This document shows positions 51,143 to 59,761 of a DNA stretch of 64,000 nt, in pieces (within the stretch, counting starts at the first letter, position 1; each line of letters begins with the position of its first letter). This stretch comes from Gluconobacter japonicus (GTDB taxonomy: Bacteria; Pseudomonadota; Alphaproteobacteria; Acetobacterales; Acetobacteraceae). The notes under the pieces are model-generated. The model was not told the DNA's origin. It did no database searches and worked only from the letters and a program-made list of their open reading frames with translations. The position numbers were made by a program, and so were the translations under genes. The stretch is from contig NZ_BEWO01000013.1 in NCBI RefSeq assembly GCF_002723975.1, forward strand, positions 21,353 to 85,352, written 5' to 3'.

Positions 51143-51936
51143 GCACATCCAAACCCTGGCATAACATGTCGTCCCTGCGCACAGGTCGCAGTTTTGATCT
51201 TGGCAAGATGTCGCTACCCCAGTTGTGGATTGCCTATCTCACCTACCCTACGATCCTGTTGTACTTCGCGCTGATCCTTGCCGCCGCTTTCGGCGCCCTG
51301 CATTTCTCGCACAGTCTCTGGAAGACGCTGATCCCTGTACCAGTCGTCATCGCCGTGTATCCTCTGGCCTGGTACATGATCCATCGCTACATCCTCCATG
51401 GACGCTGGCTCTATCGGAACCACTGGACCGCTGCGCTGTGGAAGCGCATCCATTTCGATCATCATCAGGACCCCCATCTTCTGGATGTGCTGTTCGGCTC
51501 TCCGCTCAACACGGTTCCGACAATGGCGATCATCACCATGCCAATCGGGTATCTCATCAGCGGCTGGAGCGGTGCGTTCTGTGCTCTTTCCACAGCGCTG
51601 ATCATGACGTGCATTTACGAGTTCTTCCACTGCATCCAGCACCTGGCCTACAAGCCACGCTGGAAATGGGTGGCGCATATCAAGCAGCTTCATGTCCTGC
51701 ATCATTTTCACGATGAAGACGGCAATTACGGCATTACGAACTATGTGCCGGATCGCCTGTTTGGAAGTTTCTATCGGGAAGCCCGCGATCGCGCCCGGAG
51801 TCAGCACGTCTTCAACCTCGGCTATGATATTGAAGAAGCCAAGCGCTACCCTTGGGTGATGGATCTCACAGGTTCTCCCCCGAAGGACCGCCCAGACGGT
51901 GCTCGCCCTGCCTCTGATCGCAGTCGCACGGCGTGA
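51139..51936 (+). CDS. Fatty acid hydroxylase superfamily protein
   Basis: 265 residues. Membrane di-iron hydroxylase with His clusters HRYILH (near 80), HFDHH (near 104), HCIQH (near 165) and HVLHHFH (near 185), between about four hydrophobic segments. Relatives hydroxylate sphingolipid acyl chains or long-chain bases, sterols and carotenoids. Acetic acid bacteria are known to make 2-hydroxyacyl sphingolipids, and this enzyme is a good candidate for such a step. Fourth gene in the operon; it overlaps both neighbours by 4 bases. Confidence 0.88.
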   Translation: MSTSKPWHNMSSLRTGRSFDLGKMSLPQLWIAYLTYPTILLYFALILAAAFGALHFSHSLWKTLIPVPVVIAVYPLAWYMIHRYILHGRWLYRNHWTAALWKRIHFDHHQDPHLLDVLFGSPLNTVPTMAIITMPIGYLISGWSGAFCALSTALIMTCIYEFFHCIQHLAYKPRWKWVAHIKQLHVLHHFHDEDGNYGITNYVPDRLFGSFYREARDRARSQHVFNLGYDIEEAKRYPWVMDLTGSPPKDRPDGARPASDRSRTA

Positions 51937-52688
51937 CTCTTCCGGTTCTGGTTCTTGCTGGCTCCCGTGATGGTGAACGGGACGTTCTCGCCCAGCTCGG
52001 AAAAGTGTCTCACAAAGCGCTTCTTCCCGTTGCTGGAGAGCCCATGCTTGGGCGTGTTCTCAGAGCGCTTGCACTCACGCCCGGTCTCGGCCCTGTTACT
52101 ATCAGCATTGAAGCACCCGATCGCATCCGTGACATTGCTGGTACGGCTAAGATTCTAAAAGCCGCCGCCTCCCCCAGTGAGAGTGTTGCTGAGGCGCTAA
52201 ACCACATTGGTACCCCTTGCCTTGTCACCACGGCAGATCATGCGCTGCTACGGCCCGAGTGGATCACTGAATTCCTCGGGAAAACCCAGGACTGCGATCT
52301 AGCCGTAGGCGTTGCACTTAAAGCCACTGTCGAGCGGGATGTTCCCAACACGAAGCGTACCTATATCCGACTGTCAGATATGAGCTTTTCGGGGTGCAAT
52401 CTTTTTTGGATGGGAACGCCAAGCGCCGAAGCTGTTGTGGAACTCTGGAAGCGCTTGCAGAAAGACCGCAAGCGCCCGTTAAAAATGGCGCGGACGCTTG
52501 GTTTTGGAACCCTTCTTCGCGCCCTTTTGGGCCGTCTGGATTCCAAAGCGCTCTGTCAGCGTATCGAAACCCTGACAGGCGCGCGCGTCCGTCTTGTACC
52601 CTTGTCGGACGGTCAGGCCGCCGTGGATGTCGACAAGCCAGCCGATCTTACTCTGGCCGAAGAGCTTCTGGCACAGCGATCCTCATGA
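51933..52688 (+). CDS. MobA-like NTP transferase domain protein
   Basis: 251 residues. Rossmann-type nucleotidyltransferase: N-terminal VLVLAGSRDGERD (signature loop, somewhat altered), then KALLPVAGEPMLGRVLRAL (Lys-rich sugar-nucleotide segment) and TTADHALLRPEW (metal-binding Asp). It may charge a sugar, polyol or alcohol phosphate with CTP or another NTP for the headgroup. A related NTP-transferase gene is part of the ceramide phosphoglycerate set of Caulobacter as I recall it. Start overlaps the hydroxylase stop; stop overlaps the glycosyltransferase start. Confidence 0.78.
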   Translation: MTLPVLVLAGSRDGERDVLAQLGKVSHKALLPVAGEPMLGRVLRALALTPGLGPVTISIEAPDRIRDIAGTAKILKAAASPSESVAEALNHIGTPCLVTTADHALLRPEWITEFLGKTQDCDLAVGVALKATVERDVPNTKRTYIRLSDMSFSGCNLFWMGTPSAEAVVELWKRLQKDRKRPLKMARTLGFGTLLRALLGRLDSKALCQRIETLTGARVRLVPLSDGQAAVDVDKPADLTLAEELLAQRSS

Positions 52689-53785
52689 AAATTGCCTACG
52701 TTATCAATTCTCTGGAATGTGGGGGTGCGCAGCTTCCCATCCCTGACATCATCTCCGTTCTTCAAAGTCGGGGCGGCGAAGTCACGGTGTTCAGCCTCGA
52801 GAAACGTGACGGTCTTGCTATCCCCGTTCTGGAAAAGCAGGGCATCAAGGTTCACGTCCGCTCCGGCGGCAAGAAAGACCATCTGGCCGCATGGCGCTGG
52901 CTTCGCGATGAAATGGACGCCTTCCAGCCCGATCTGATCTGGACGTCCCTGACGCGCGCAACCCTTCTGGGCCAGCGGGCAGCTAACAAGCTGAGCGTCC
53001 CTGCCGTTCATTGGCAGCACTCCGCCCGCCTGAAGAAGGCCAACAGCATCCTGCTGCGCCTGCTATGCCGGAAAGCCGCACTCTGGGTTGCGGATTCACC
53101 GACGGTTGAGAGCTTTTCACGAAAGAGTCTGGGTCTACGAGGCAAAATCATGACCTGGCCCATTTTCCGGGCAAATCCAGCCAGCCCGAAGGCAACGGCT
53201 TGGAAAAAGGGAAAAATTGTCCGGATCGGAAGTCTCGGGCGCCTCCACGCGGTTAAAGGATACGACCTGCTGTTCGAAGCACTGGACCTTCTGCGCGATC
53301 ACCCGGACCTGCCGCCCTATCGAGTGGCATTAGCCGGTGATGGCCCGGAACGGGAGGCGCTTGAAAAAATTGTGCAGGACAAGAAATTACCTGTCGATTT
53401 CCTCGGTCACTGTGAAGACCCTTTCAGCTTTCTGCCGACCCTGCACCTGTATGTTCAGCCTTCTCATTGGGAAGGCATGTGCGTCGCTGCTCACGAAGCG
53501 ATGGCTTGCGGATTACCTGTGATCGCGACCCCGGCCGGTGAGATCCCGCATACCATGGATGATGGGCATTCCGGCCTGGTCGTGCCGTTTAACAATGCCC
53601 CTGTTCTGGCCAGCGCCATTGCAGAACTCATCATGCACCCGAAAAAGCTGCACACCATGGGGGTTCTATCCCGTAAACGCGTGCTGGACCGCTTTGGCCC
53701 CGACGCCTTCCTGCGGCAGGGCAATGCGGTTCTGGACCGGCTGCCGGGCTTCAGCCCAGCCCGAGACGACGCTTCACATTCATAA
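52685..53785 (+). CDS. GT4-family glycosyltransferase
   Basis: 366 residues from the ATG at 52685; the frame open from 52394 lies inside the preceding gene. GT-B fold: MKIAYVINSLECGGAQ at the N-terminus, IGSLGRLHAVKGYDLLFEAL near 182, VALAGDGPEREALEKI, and a full EX7E motif in PSHWEGMCVAAHEAMACGLPVIATPAGEIP. Likely adds a sugar to a lipid acceptor made by the operon. Last gene of the operon; its 3' end overlaps the convergent beta-propeller gene by 35 bases. Confidence 0.9.
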   Translation: MKIAYVINSLECGGAQLPIPDIISVLQSRGGEVTVFSLEKRDGLAIPVLEKQGIKVHVRSGGKKDHLAAWRWLRDEMDAFQPDLIWTSLTRATLLGQRAANKLSVPAVHWQHSARLKKANSILLRLLCRKAALWVADSPTVESFSRKSLGLRGKIMTWPIFRANPASPKATAWKKGKIVRIGSLGRLHAVKGYDLLFEALDLLRDHPDLPPYRVALAGDGPEREALEKIVQDKKLPVDFLGHCEDPFSFLPTLHLYVQPSHWEGMCVAAHEAMACGLPVIATPAGEIPHTMDDGHSGLVVPFNNAPVLASAIAELIMHPKKLHTMGVLSRKRVLDRFGPDAFLRQGNAVLDRLPGFSPARDDASHS

Positions 53786-54641
53786 GGTCCCGCTTTGGAC
53801 CGAACCCCACGCGCTTCACGTCGACAAGGGTCACCTGCCCTGCCGCAGAGAGCGTGTGGAAACCGTCCGGGAAGCGGCGACGGAGCACGGCAGGCGCATC
53901 CAGAACCGCGTCGGGCGTAACCTTTGGTAATCCGCGTTCCAGTCCTTCGATCTTTAACAGACGGATACCCCGACCGTATGTGCCACGGCAGTCTTGGGTC
54001 GGAAGGAAGATTTCGCCATCGACCACGATAGGAGTACCACCCGGACGCGCGCCTGCTCTATCATTCAGGAAAAGACCCAATGAGGTCCACGGCCCTACAA
54101 GGTCATCAGCCACCGAAAGATACAGCGTTGACTGACGCTCTTCCCGCGTACCGGCAGGCGTCCAAAACATCCACCAGCGTCCGGCATGGTAAAAGGGCGT
54201 CGCGTCGATGGCAGCGTCGGGAAAATCGAATGCCTCGACCTTTTCCCACCCCAAAGGAAATTGTGTCGCCCGGTAGAGTGTCAATCGTCCGGACGCACTG
54301 GCTTCTGGCAGTAGATACGTCTCTCCCTCATGCTCGAACACATAGGGATAAGAAAGATGCCAATCTTCGCGCAGGACTTCCTCGCGCTCGATCAGCCGTC
54401 CGGTGCTGTCATAGACCAACACCTCGATAACGCCTTTCGGGCTGCGATAATCATAGGCTTCCGCAAAAACATGCAGCCTTGCGCCACGCCATAATCCAAA
54501 CGGATCTGCGAGAAACCGGTGATCTCCAATGTCTGGAAGCGTTGTAACCTCAAATCCGTTCAGGCTTCCCGCCCGGATCAGATCGGCCAGATGAGCGTGG
54601 ATGATGGCACAACGCCAGTGGTCCGTGCGCAGAAACGGCAT
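53751..54641 (-). CDS. GINT1-N-like beta-propeller protein
   Basis: 296 residues from the ATG at 54641, which has AAGGAG upstream; the same frame open to 55364 is antisense to mmcB and the phosphatase gene and is rejected. Five-bladed GH43-like propeller pattern: HRFLADPFGLWRGARLHVFAEAYDY near 43, SYPYVFEHEGETYLLPEAS near 95, AAIDATPFYHAGRWWMFWTP near 140, and TLYLSVADDLVGPW. This resembles the domain that forms the N-terminal part of plant glucosamine inositolphosphorylceramide transferase (GINT1), also found alone in bacteria. Enzymatic function of the bacterial form is not known to me. Neighbourhood suggests a part in glycosphingolipid synthesis. Confidence 0.68.
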   Translation of the reverse strand: MPFLRTDHWRCAIIHAHLADLIRAGSLNGFEVTTLPDIGDHRFLADPFGLWRGARLHVFAEAYDYRSPKGVIEVLVYDSTGRLIEREEVLREDWHLSYPYVFEHEGETYLLPEASASGRLTLYRATQFPLGWEKVEAFDFPDAAIDATPFYHAGRWWMFWTPAGTREERQSTLYLSVADDLVGPWTSLGLFLNDRAGARPGGTPIVVDGEIFLPTQDCRGTYGRGIRLLKIEGLERGLPKVTPDAVLDAPAVLRRRFPDGFHTLSAAGQVTLVDVKRVGFGPKRDLMNVKRRLGLG

Positions 54642-54722
54642 GCCGACTCTCCTTGAAAATACAAACAGGGAAAAACGAGAACAGGGGCAGACGTAAAGCG
54701 CAGATCGGGGCAATATGAAACC

Positions 54723-55250
54723 ATGAGTTCGGTTCTTTCCGAGATGACACCCGGTTTTCCAGAAAGGCAACTCGCCATAAGGCGGGCTGTTCTGGGACTT
54801 TGCCGTACCATGGGCTGGGCCGCGATCAATGAATTTTCCCTTCCGTCCGCAGGGCGTCGGGCGGACGTCATGGCGCTTCTGCCAGATCACAGCCTGACCT
54901 GTATCGAGATCAAATCCGGCATCCGTGATTTTCAGACGGACCAGAAATGGTCCGACTATCGAAGCTGGTCGGACAGACTGTTCTTTGCCGTGGATGACGG
55001 CTTTCCGCTGCACGTCCTGCCCGAAGACGTTGGCATTATCACGGTCAGCCTCAGCATGGTTCCAGACAGCCTGTTCCACAGCATCGTAGCGGAATGCGCC
55101 GTCATCCGGGAACCTGCGGAACACAAGCTTGCTGCGGCCCGCCGAAGGACCATCCTGCACCTGTTTGCGACAACGGCGGCCAGCCGCCTGATGTCTCTTG
55201 AAGACCCCGCCCTTACCGCCTCCCTGCGTGCCGCGCGCCGCACAGAATAG
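54723..55250 (+). CDS. mmcB: MmcB-family DNA repair protein
   Basis: 175 residues. Restriction-endonuclease-like fold with INEFSLPSAGRRADVMALLPDHSLTCIEIKSGIRDFQTDQKWSDYRSWSDRLFFAV, where the Glu, the Asp and the E-x-K triplet fit a PD-(D/E)XK nuclease core. Characteristic of the alphaproteobacterial MmcB family associated with DNA damage tolerance. Followed by the phosphatase gene after 11 bases. Confidence 0.9.
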   Translation: MSSVLSEMTPGFPERQLAIRRAVLGLCRTMGWAAINEFSLPSAGRRADVMALLPDHSLTCIEIKSGIRDFQTDQKWSDYRSWSDRLFFAVDDGFPLHVLPEDVGIITVSLSMVPDSLFHSIVAECAVIREPAEHKLAAARRRTILHLFATTAASRLMSLEDPALTASLRAARRTE

Positions 55251-55261
55251 GACATGCCCCA

Positions 55262-56050
55262 ATGAGTTTCGATCCTGTCGCCGTACGTCTTGAAGCTGCT
55301 CGCAGCGTTGTTCGCGATGCCGCCGCACTTGCCCTCTCGATGCGCCCGGCTCCCGGTGGACCAACGGGTACTCTGAAAGGACGGCAGGACTACCTGACGG
55401 AAGCTGACGGGGCCGTTGAGGCTCTGGTCAGCAAACGCATTCAGGATCTTTTCCCGGAAGATGGTTTTCAGGGCGAGGAAGGCGGCGTTACGCGTCAAGG
55501 CCAGTTCCGTTGGGTTGTGGACCCGATTGACGGAACGTCCAACTTCGCGCGCGGCCGTGACCGGTGGTGCGTTTCACTGGGGCTTCTCAAGGGAGACGAA
55601 CCCGTTGCAGGCATTATCGAAGCGCCTGCGCTCGGTGAAGTTTTCACAGCACAGAAAGGCAAGGGCGCCTTCCTGAACGGTAAGCCTATCAAGGCCTCCC
55701 CAATCAGTAACCCTCAGGAAGCGATGATTGAAATGGGATGGTCCAGCCGCGTCTCAACCGAACTTTTCGGCGAAAAGATCGGCGCGATCATGGCCCTTGG
55801 CGCTATGCCACGCTCAGGGGGTTCCGGCGCTCTGGCGCTGACGGACGTCGCCTGTGGCCGCAGTGACGGTTATCTGGAAATCGTGATCCAGCTCTGGGAC
55901 GTCGCGGCGGCTCTCATCATTCTGGAAGAAGCAGGCGCGGCTGTTTCCCCCTTCCTCCAGACTGGAGGCCTGACGGGCGGAGCCACCATTCTTGCGGCTG
56001 CTCCCGGCATTGCCAAAGTACTTTCAGACGCAGTTCAGGTGGAAATCTGA
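55262..56050 (+). CDS. Inositol monophosphatase family protein
   Basis: 262 residues. Mg-dependent phosphatase motifs: FQGEEGG near 66-72, WVVDPIDGTSNFARG near 84-97, and IQLWDVAAALIILEEAGA near 215. Family members include inositol-1-phosphatase (SuhB), histidinol phosphatase (HisN) and others, and sequence alone does not choose between them. If the nearby lipids carry inositol, it could supply inositol (weak inference). It probably shares a transcript with mmcB. Confidence 0.88.
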   Translation: MSFDPVAVRLEAARSVVRDAAALALSMRPAPGGPTGTLKGRQDYLTEADGAVEALVSKRIQDLFPEDGFQGEEGGVTRQGQFRWVVDPIDGTSNFARGRDRWCVSLGLLKGDEPVAGIIEAPALGEVFTAQKGKGAFLNGKPIKASPISNPQEAMIEMGWSSRVSTELFGEKIGAIMALGAMPRSGGSGALALTDVACGRSDGYLEIVIQLWDVAAALIILEEAGAAVSPFLQTGGLTGGATILAAAPGIAKVLSDAVQVEI

Positions 56051-56086
56051 CCTCTCCTCCGTTCCCTATTCGTGATTTGGCCGTAT

Positions 56087-56105
56087 TTCCCGCATAGTGC
56101 GGGAA
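56087..56105 (+). terminator. Short perfect hairpin after the phosphatase gene
   Basis: TTCCCGCA, TAG, TGCGGGAA: an 8-bp perfect stem with a 3-base loop, 36 bases after the stop and 36 before the next ATG. No T-run follows, so termination would be weak. Confidence 0.45.
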
Positions 56106-56140
56106 GACTTCAATTTTGCCGTTAGCAGAAGGTAAGCTTT

Positions 56141-57016
56141 ATGACCCTGTCCGGTCTCCTGCGTTCGACCGTTCTTGCCGCCACAGGGTGTGCAACGCTC
56201 GCGGCGTGCTCTGGTACCTCTACCACCACAGCCAGCGAACAGCAGATCGTTGTCGACAAGGCGACAATCGCCCTTCAGGACCTGTTTGCAAAAACCACGT
56301 CAACCTCCCGGTCCCAGCAATTACTCGCTCAGGCCAAGGCTGTGATGGTGTGCCCCTCCGTGCTGAATATGTCTTTCGGGCTCGGCGGTTCGGGTGGTCG
56401 CTGCGTTCTCATGAGCCGGGATGCGCGTGGTTCGTGGTCTGATCCGGCATTCTATCGTCTGAGCTCAGGTTCGCTCGGCATCCAGGCGGGCGTGCAGAGT
56501 TCCGAAATGATCTTCTTCATCATGTCCCAGCATGGGATTCAGGCCCTGCTGGACAGCCAGTTCAAGTTTGATGCAACGGCTTCCGCTTCGTTCGCAACCA
56601 TCGGAACCGGCGCTGAAAGCAGCACGGCAGGCGCCAAAAATACGGATATCTACGCCGCGCAGAAAGCACAGGGCCTTTATGCAGGGCTTTCTCTTGGCGG
56701 CTCGAAGCTGACAGTGGATAGTGGTGCAAACCGGGCGTATTACAATCAGACCGTTGGGCCCGAAGACATTATCATCACCATGCGTGTAAACAATCCATCG
56801 GCAGATCCGCTCCGCCGTATGCTGATGAATGTCGCCAAGCTGCCAACCGCTTCGACTGCTCACGCTACAGCCGCCACGGCCCCGGCTTCACAGAGTGCCA
56901 CAACAGACGTTGATCCCGTAAGCAGCAGCCCATATCCGAGCAACTACGACACGTCGCGCCCTTACAGCACACAGACGCGCGGCGTACAGAGCTCGTCTCT
57001 CGCGCCAGTGCACTAA
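56141..57016 (+). CDS. SYLF-domain (Ysc84-like) lipoprotein
   Basis: 291 residues. Lipoprotein signal with LAAC (Cys23). SYLF/Ysc84 domain (about 55-230): AVMVCPSVLNMSFGLGGSGGRCVLMSR, FYRLSSGSLGIQAGVQSSEMIFFIMSQHGIQALLDSQFKFDA, and LYAGLSLGGSKL. The C-terminal 60 residues are low-complexity, rich in Ala, Ser and Thr. SYLF proteins bind membrane lipids; in bacteria they are typically periplasmic or outer-membrane lipoproteins of unclear role. Confidence 0.88.
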   Translation: MTLSGLLRSTVLAATGCATLAACSGTSTTTASEQQIVVDKATIALQDLFAKTTSTSRSQQLLAQAKAVMVCPSVLNMSFGLGGSGGRCVLMSRDARGSWSDPAFYRLSSGSLGIQAGVQSSEMIFFIMSQHGIQALLDSQFKFDATASASFATIGTGAESSTAGAKNTDIYAAQKAQGLYAGLSLGGSKLTVDSGANRAYYNQTVGPEDIIITMRVNNPSADPLRRMLMNVAKLPTASTAHATAATAPASQSATTDVDPVSSSPYPSNYDTSRPYSTQTRGVQSSSLAPVH

Positions 57017-57023
57017 AAACGGA

Positions 57024-57053
57024 AAACCCCGCCTTCCTTGGAAAGCGGGGTTT
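57024..57053. terminator. Hairpin terminator between convergent genes
   Basis: AACCCCGC and GCGGGGTT around a 12-base loop, with short A and T runs on the flanks. It lies between the stops of the SYLF gene and mltG and can serve both strands. Confidence 0.8.
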
Positions 57054-57059
57054 CTCGCC

Positions 57060-58097
57060 TCATTCAGGTGAAGCGGTTTTTGCTCGATAAGCCCTTATAT
57101 TCTGATCCTGCTCCTGCAGGGTCTCCGCAAAATTGTGCCCGCCCTCACCTGTGGCGACAAAATAAAGAGCCTTGCTTTCCGCTGGATGCGCAGCAGCTTC
57201 CAGAGATGTGATCCCAGGAGAGCAGATTGGCCCCGGCGGCAGGCCGGCTTCAAGATAGGTATTATACGGACCCGGCGTTTGCAGATCTTCATGCAAAAGC
57301 GGACGATCCAGCGTTCCAAGCCCGTCACTCAGGCCATAAATCACACTTGGATCCGTCTGAAGACGCATTCCGAGTTTGAGGCGATTCAAAAAAACTCGTG
57401 CCACCATCGGTCGCTCTGAGGGCACGCCCGTCTCCCGCTCGATCAGGGAGGCCAGCGTCAGAAGCTCCTGTGGGCTCTGGATCAGGCCATCCAGCGCTTC
57501 CACATCCCGTTTTTCCCAGCTTGCCTGAAGCTGCTTGTCCATCATGCGGCGCAGACGATCCACGATGGCCTGCCGGGGTGTTCCCCACACATAGGCAATC
57601 GTCTGGGGCAGAACCGTTCCCTCAGCAATTTCAGGAACATCTCCCGTCAACACGGGCGCCTTACGGATGATGTCCTCAATCTTCTTGGCCGTCAGACCTT
57701 CAGGAACCGTCAAGGAATGAGAGACAGGTTTGCCATGACGCAGAATCTCAAGGACATGCGCGACAGAAACACGGGAGGGAAACTGGAACTCAGACGCATG
57801 AATCTGACCGTCACGGTGGGTCAGAAGGGCCGAAATACGGAAGAATGCGCCAGAAGCCCATGTTGGTGACAGGATACCGTCTGCCTGAAGTGCCTTCGTA
57901 ACCGTGGCATTATTGCCATGAGGAATCACGAACGCTTTGGCTTCAGGCAGAGGACCGGGATCGGTGTAATGCCCATATCCGGCGACCGCTGCCGCAATAC
58001 AGAGCAGCGGCGCCATGAAGATTGCCAGCTTGCGGCCAGCCTTGGGGGGAAGAAGCGGTGTTTTGTTTTCTTCGCCGTCCGGCTGGCTGTCAGGCAT
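57060..58097 (-). CDS. mltG: Endolytic murein transglycosylase MltG
   Basis: 345 residues. One N-terminal membrane helix (KLAIFMAPLLCIAAAVAGYGHY), a LysM-like region, then the YceG catalytic domain with LASLIERETGVPSERPMVARVFLNRLKLGMRLQTDPSVIYGL (catalytic Glu in IERET) and TYLEAGLPPGPICSPG. It cleaves nascent glycan strands in the periplasm. It follows fabF by 18 bases, an order common in alphaproteobacteria. Confidence 0.95.
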   Translation of the reverse strand: MPDSQPDGEENKTPLLPPKAGRKLAIFMAPLLCIAAAVAGYGHYTDPGPLPEAKAFVIPHGNNATVTKALQADGILSPTWASGAFFRISALLTHRDGQIHASEFQFPSRVSVAHVLEILRHGKPVSHSLTVPEGLTAKKIEDIIRKAPVLTGDVPEIAEGTVLPQTIAYVWGTPRQAIVDRLRRMMDKQLQASWEKRDVEALDGLIQSPQELLTLASLIERETGVPSERPMVARVFLNRLKLGMRLQTDPSVIYGLSDGLGTLDRPLLHEDLQTPGPYNTYLEAGLPPGPICSPGITSLEAAAHPAESKALYFVATGEGGHNFAETLQEQDQNIRAYRAKTASPE

Positions 58098-58115
58098 AGA
58101 CCAATGAAACTCCGC

Positions 58116-59399
58116 TCAGCCCTCGCAGCGCTTCAGAATGATGCTGGCATTTGTGCCACCAAACCCGAAGCTGTTGGACAGAGCCACGTCGACCTTACGC
58201 TTCTGAGCCTTGAGAGCCACGCGATCAATAACGCTCTCGCGTGCCGGGTTCTCAAGGTTCAGCGTGGGAGGCACGATGCCGTCACGGATGGCCTGCAGGC
58301 AGAAGATCGCTTCCACGGCACCTGCGGCACCCAGAAGATGACCAATGGCAGACTTCGTGGAGGACATGGCGATGTTCTTGGCGTGATCGCCGAAGAAACG
58401 CTCAACTGCATCCAGTTCCAGATCGTCAGCCATGGTGGATGTGCCGTGGGCGTTGACGTAGTCGATATCCGACACCTGCAGGCCACTGTTCTTCAGCGCA
58501 GCCTTCATGGCACGGAACGCGCCTTCATGGCCTTCAGCCGGGGCTGTGATGTGATGGGCATCACCGGACAGGCCATAGCCGCCGATTTCACCATAAATCT
58601 TGGCACCACGAGCCTTGGCATGCTCGTACTCTTCCAGAACGACCACACCGGCACCCTCACCCATGATGAAGCCGTCACGGTCCTTGTCCCACGGGCGGGA
58701 AGCCTTGCTCGGATCGTCATTAGAACCGGTGGAGAGCGCACGGGCCGAGCAGAAGCCAGCAATGCCCAGAGCACAGATGGCTGCCTCAGCACCGCCAGCG
58801 ATCATAACGTCTGCATCACCATGCTGGATCAGACGGGACGCATCACCTATGGCATGTACACCCGTTGCGCAGGCTGTCACGACAGCGTGGTTCGGTCCCT
58901 TGAACCCGTAACGGATCGAAAGATGACCGGAAATGAGATTGATAAGGGCAGATGGAATGAAGAACGGTGACAGACGACGGGCCTTGCCGCTCGAAACTGT
59001 CAGAGAACCTTCATAAATTGTTTGCAGACCGCCGATGCCGGAGCCGATCATCACGCCAGTAGCGCAGCGATCATCTTCCGTCTCAGGCTTCCAGCCCGAG
59101 TCTTCAACGGCCTGGATGGCAGCGGCCAGACCAAGATGGATGAAGCGATCCATTTTCTTCTGGTCTTTGACCGGCACCCAGTCAGACAGCGTGAGACCGC
59201 CTTCTTCGGTCGGTCCCTCAGGAACCTGACCAGCGACCTGCGCAGGGAGTTCGGAAGGATCAAAATGGGTGATACGCCCGATACCGGACTGCCCTTCGAT
59301 CAGACGCTTCCACGTCAGTTCCGCACCCACCGCAAGTGGGCTGACAACACCGATACCGGTAACGACGACGCGTCTTCCGTTGTTTGCATTCCCGCTCAT
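58116..59399 (-). CDS. fabF: 3-oxoacyl-ACP synthase II
   Basis: 427 residues from the ATG at 59399 (MSGNANNGRRVVVTGIGVV); an ATG at 59417 is also possible. KAS II motifs: active-site Cys in AVVTACATGVHAIGDA near 173, His in NAHGTSTMADDLELDA near 310 and in SSTKSAIGHLLGAAGAVEA near 345, and SNSFGFGGTNASIIL at the end. Elongates acyl-ACP in type II fatty acid synthesis. Part of fabD-fabG-acpP-fabF-mltG. Confidence 0.96.
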   Translation of the reverse strand: MSGNANNGRRVVVTGIGVVSPLAVGAELTWKRLIEGQSGIGRITHFDPSELPAQVAGQVPEGPTEEGGLTLSDWVPVKDQKKMDRFIHLGLAAAIQAVEDSGWKPETEDDRCATGVMIGSGIGGLQTIYEGSLTVSSGKARRLSPFFIPSALINLISGHLSIRYGFKGPNHAVVTACATGVHAIGDASRLIQHGDADVMIAGGAEAAICALGIAGFCSARALSTGSNDDPSKASRPWDKDRDGFIMGEGAGVVVLEEYEHAKARGAKIYGEIGGYGLSGDAHHITAPAEGHEGAFRAMKAALKNSGLQVSDIDYVNAHGTSTMADDLELDAVERFFGDHAKNIAMSSTKSAIGHLLGAAGAVEAIFCLQAIRDGIVPPTLNLENPARESVIDRVALKAQKRKVDVALSNSFGFGGTNASIILKRCEG

Positions 59400-59463
59400 C
59401 GATGCCTCATGTCTCACGTTGTAAACGACCAGTACGTCGCAGCCTCAAGGCTACTTCGTTTAT

Positions 59464-59512
59464 CCGCCCCTACCTGTGGAGGGCGGGATGGGACCAGCCT
59501 GAAGCCAGTCCC
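59464..59512. promoter_or_regulatory. Two small hairpins between acpP and fabF
   Basis: CCGCCC/GGGCGG (59464-59469, 59481-59486) and GGGAC/GTCCC (59490-59494, 59508-59512). No T-run. Such structures may lower read-through so that acpP is made in excess of fabF; this is inferred. Confidence 0.4.
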
Positions 59513-59521
59513 GAAAGCGCC

Positions 59522-59761
59522 TCAGGCAGCCTTCTGCTTTTCGATGTAGTCAATCGCATCCTTGACGGTGGCGATCTTCTCGGCTGCATCTTCCGGGATT
59601 TCGACGGAGAAAGCTTCTTCGAAAGCCATGACCAGCTCGACCGTATCGAGGCTGTCTGCGCCCAGATCGTCAATGAAAGACGCATCCGGCGTGACCTTGC
59701 TTTCTTCAACGCCGAGGTGCTCGACAACGATCTTCTTTACCTTGTCAGCAATATCGCTCAT
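59522..59761 (-). CDS. acpP: Acyl carrier protein (fatty acid synthesis)
   Basis: 79 residues from the ATG at 59761 ([18 protein letters not shown]); the frame open to 59899 is untranslated leader. Phosphopantetheine Ser in [18 protein letters not shown]. This is the housekeeping ACP, distinct from the sphingolipid ACP at 44478-44732. The 204-base gap to fabG can hold its own promoter. Confidence 0.97.
   Translation of the reverse strand: MSDIADKVKKIVVEHLGVEESKVTPDASFIDDLGADSLDTVELVMAFEEAFSVEIPEDAAEKIATVKDAIDYIEKQKAA

Noticed and set aside
53751..55364. 537-codon minus-strand frame
   Set aside because: Only the part from 54641 matches a protein pattern; the rest is antisense to mmcB and the phosphatase gene. 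Start placed at 54641, where a ribosome-binding site is present.
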